NCBI GenBank assembly: GCA_001986395.2
Contig: MQVO02000031.1
Location: forward strand, 248,001-312,000
DNA length: 64,000 bases
From: Irpex lacteus
Taxonomy: Eukaryota; Basidiomycota; Agaricomycetes; Polyporales; Irpicaceae
Direction: 5' to 3'
Below, piece after piece: positions 60,996-64,000 of this stretch. The stretch's first letter is position 1. Each line of letters starts with the position of its first letter. The notes under the pieces are model-generated. The model did not search any database. It saw only the letters and a list, made by a program, of their open reading frames with translations, and was not told the DNA's origin. A program made the position numbers and the translations under genes.

Positions 60996-62629
60996 CTTTC
61001 TTGCAGCCTCGAGCTCGTTGCCGGGAAGCACTCATGGTATTGTCTGAGCGTAACGCATTCTCCGTAAGCTGTATGCTTGTAAATACGGCTTCACGCGAGT
61101 CGACGACTGTTGACTCTTGATGGTTAGGAACCGCTCGCAAGGAGAAGGTTGTCGCGCTCTGGAGAGTCACAGACCTCGGATGGCAAGATCCTCTCGCTCC
61201 TGCTCCCAGCCATGTGTTACCCACACCATCATAGGACGTTGTATTCCAGGCAAACAGTCAGCGTAGACTACGAGAGAGAAAACATAGAGAATTGTACAAG
61301 AAAGCCACCTCACATCTCAAAAGCGATGTAAGTAGAAGACCCGTCTTCGATGCGAACTCGGGAGTGACTGTGTCTCCTCGCTGAATCCCCGGTGCATGTG
61401 CCCGTAAAGACTTGTGGTAGCGCACGTATGTGTTCACGTCCACGAGTAACCTCTTGCAGGGAGTGAACCGGTTGATATGAACCAGGCAGAAGAAGGAGCA
61501 TCCAAGGTACAATAACATAAAGGCGTATAGCGCGAGCAGGAGCAATCGAGGACGTCCAAGAGCGAGACAACGTCACAGAAATACGTCCACCGTCGCGAGT
61601 ATGACGGGAAGGAGGCGACCTGCCAAGCTTGGCGTGTCAGAGAAACACAGTAGAGAAAGCGACCAGCTAGTTATCCTCGTAGAAGAGGGAAATGCCGTCC
61701 GACAACCGTTTGACAGCCATGGAATTGGCGGGCGCAGCGATGCAGAAGCACTCTACGGTGGTGCATGACAAGGTACAAAGAACGGCCGTCATGTGTGTTC
61801 AAAGTCGCAGATTTCGTTGTGCAGTCCAGCCTGAGTTTTCATTGTCGTATTCAAGGAACGTAAGTTCTTCGTGGTAGGTGTCGTACCTACCTTCGGATGT
61901 CGTCAAACAGAGGACCTAATGCGATGAGCACGCATATGGCGAAGTACGCAGCTGAACTCACCGAGATCCGCTCCTCGAGCATGGCATGCCCGCCCACTGC
62001 TCCTGGACCGATCCATGCGGTTGCAGATAACCGCTATCCAGGTATCCGTCCGTCGACCAAGATCGCGAGCATTTAGCGGCGGGTAAACAAGCGAGGTAGC
62101 CGGTGAGGACGATGTCCATATGTTGATGAGACGAGTGCTTGCAGGGTGGCAGACAGCCGTTGGATGTTAGCAGGTGTGATGAGAAAGAGGCAACGCCAAG
62201 TGACCACTAGGAATGGTGTCAGATCTGGGGATGTAGCGGGTACGTGAAGCATGAACTGGGTATACACCTGTTAGCAATTCTACGTCAGAACCGATACTAG
62301 ATGCCACTTAACTCTCCTGGCTATGCCACATGCAGACCGCCTGCCTCGTCGAAATGTTGCGGGATCTTCAGAAGCGTCCGTGGCGATGTCCAACGCGGCG
62401 ATGCTCGTACCAACGTATTTGGTGGCGAAGGACAAGGGTCCGCTCGAGTATACGTGAGAGACTGGGCAAAGACGATGGCATGTGTGGTATTGAAGAGGAG
62501 ATCCATGGTCCGTCCATGTGTACCGGCTCTCTGTCACGATTAGAATCCATTGAACCAGCTGGCCATAGAAGCACGATATGCCATCGATGAATGAGATTGT
62601 GGGGCAAGCTTCAAGGACGATCACTGGTG
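60996..62629 (-). other. Module Y, unit 5 (unrecognised)
   Basis: Collinear with 34,740-36,360. One frame (61258-61545, minus) reads LLLALYAFMLLYLGCSFFCL followed by HINRFTPCKR; unit 3 has the same block shifted in frame (34,939-35,454). A 120-bp stretch at 61,935-62,055 is almost identical to 35,665-35,785. Confidence 0.3.
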
Positions 62630-62701
62630 GGCGGTGGTGGTGGTGGTTGTCTTCGATGTGAAAGCGCTCAGACTGAGCTCGAGAGAGCTGCGCTGACCTC
62701 A
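62630..62701 (-). promoter_or_regulatory. GGTGGTGG core plus imperfect CRE, unit 5 module Y
   Basis: GGCGGTGGTGGTGGTGG, GTGAAAGCGCTCAGAC, then TGACCTCA at 62694-62701 (TGACGTCA in unit 1). Confidence 0.35.
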
Positions 62702-64000
62702 CGGTCATATCTCTCGCGTCTCGATGCTTTCAAAAGCTGCTCGTGCTTTGAGTTATTGTAACGTGTACAACAGTTGTGTTCGCCACGGGCTACAATGTTT
62801 AGCAATCTCTGGAGGATTTGGACGCCCTTGGGCCCAGCGTCGAATCGAACGGAGCTGATTCTATCCATTGAGCCTCTAAGCGGATTAGAGTGACAGCATT
62901 GAGGGGAGATCGTCCGGGATCGACGCAACGACCAGTCAGCCACGCCGAAATGACAGCGCGATACTGCTCACGGTAGACGATGTGAGCGACAAGGTATCGG
63001 ATAAAAGGAGGCATACTCACCTGCGTTCCCTCATTCTAGCAACTGCACATCTACCGTACCGTAGCACCCAGCCGGAAGGTCCGTCGGGTATCTTGAGTGC
63101 AGCAAGAGATCCCGGGGTCGACTGCCCAATACATGTTTAAGATTGAGGGCGAGGTCGTCTGGCGCGTCATACATGTTGTATGAGTGCGGGCAAGTAGTAC
63201 GATATGAGGTGGTAGTATGCGGGTAGGAGGATCAGGGGGCGTTGAATAAGGTATCCGCGACCGTAAAAACCATAGGTGGACGCAAGCAATCTACGAATAG
63301 ATGCAGCCTCGCGAAGATAAACGAGGACTTTCGTTCGTACGGCCACCTCGGTCACCGGTCTCTAAGACGGTACCTTGCATCTGTATCGTTCTCGTAGGCA
63401 GGGCGACGCTCGTCCGTGGGGTAAAGCCTTGCTGACTTACTACCTGGAAGATGAGCTACGGGTGAGTAGTCCAGACCTGTTTGAAAACTAACGTCGTACT
63501 CACGGGATCAGAGGCGCGAATCTCTCGTGTATAATACCAAACATCCGCTATTGGGTGGTAAAAACGGCCATATCAAACGGTAGGATCCTTCCTACAGTTA
63601 CGAGACGTCGAGAATAATGGGCGTACGATGGGTCTTGAACGGATTCGACAAGGATTGCATATTTGAAGCACCGAGATAGAAGACTCTCGTGGGAGCGGCG
63701 TCGCGCTCACACACGTCGATACATAAGAGTCACGTTTAGTAAAGGTAACTTTGACGGTCGGCTTTGCGAAGACCGTTGCTCAAGCGTGCTTGCGTGAACC
63801 CTGAAATGTGCAGAGACTGCCCTGCCTAGCCTGAGACACTAAAAAGGGATTATTAGCGCTAGAGTCCTTGAGCGACGTTGCAAATAAACGCACCTGCAAA
63901 CATACGCATTGACATCGTAGCACGCATCGATCTCGCTGCAGTCACAGCCCCAGGGCTAACTCCTGTTGCGATACTTTGTTGGTTTGAAGAGCCTTGTACA
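62702..64000. other. Module Z, unit 5 (cut by window edge)
   Basis: Collinear with 6,770-7,950 and 36,400-37,600. Contains GTGAGTATGCC donor-like sequence near 63,015 and the diverged equivalent of the 128-bp block near 63,495-63,600. No gene supported. Confidence 0.3.

Overview
The window looks like nuclear DNA of a filamentous basidiomycete, most likely an Agaricomycete. Genes are split by short (about 55-60 bp) GT-AG introns. The dominant gene family is DUF6535, a membrane-protein family of unknown function that is strongly expanded in Agaricomycetes. An intact fungal-type medium-chain reductase (MDR) gene also shows basidiomycete-like small exons, including a 23-nt microexon. No bacterial operons, rRNA, tRNA or CRISPR were seen.

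The window is one tandem segmental array of five related units. The unit junction is marked by a conserved stretch near 10,061, 27,340, 40,581 and 52,912, so complete units are about 17.3, 13.2 and 12.3 kb; the first and last are cut by the window edges. In each unit, from left to right: (i) a six-exon DUF6535 gene on the minus strand (1-1306 partial; 10202-13594; 27479-30954; 40721-44182; 53017-57252); (ii) a roughly 300-bp array of the octamer TCGGCTCA immediately 5' of its start codon; (iii) a conserved leader block containing GGTGGTGGTTGCGG and a splice-donor-like site; (iv) modules X, Y and Z, about 1.5-3 kb each, which resemble decayed or highly split minus-strand genes and are often headed by the same GGTGGTGG core plus a TGACGTCA (CRE/bZIP-type) palindrome; (v) a right-end module W whose plus strand shows a hint of coding.

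Unit 2 is exceptional. About 8.5 kb (17,300-25,780) replaces the roughly 4.1 kb Y/Z interval of the other units. It contains an intact eight-exon zinc-independent MDR gene (17675-19141), a broken second MDR copy (19243-about 19830), and a perfect 90-bp inverted repeat (21771-21860 / 22227-22316). Unit 5 is exceptional inside its DUF6535 gene: intron 5 is swollen from 61 to 784 bp by three 240-bp direct repeats flanked by an 8-bp duplication that overlaps the splice donor, and intron 2 has a GC donor.

The four complete DUF6535 gene models splice in frame to proteins of 1035, 1063, 1060 and 1076 residues, with no internal stop. The array therefore seems to be maintained as coding, while intervening modules drift. 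The proteins are near-identical in the N-terminal four-helix domain and differ sharply in one central segment, which suggests diversification by conversion between units. Splice sites and spacing were read by eye and no homology search was run.
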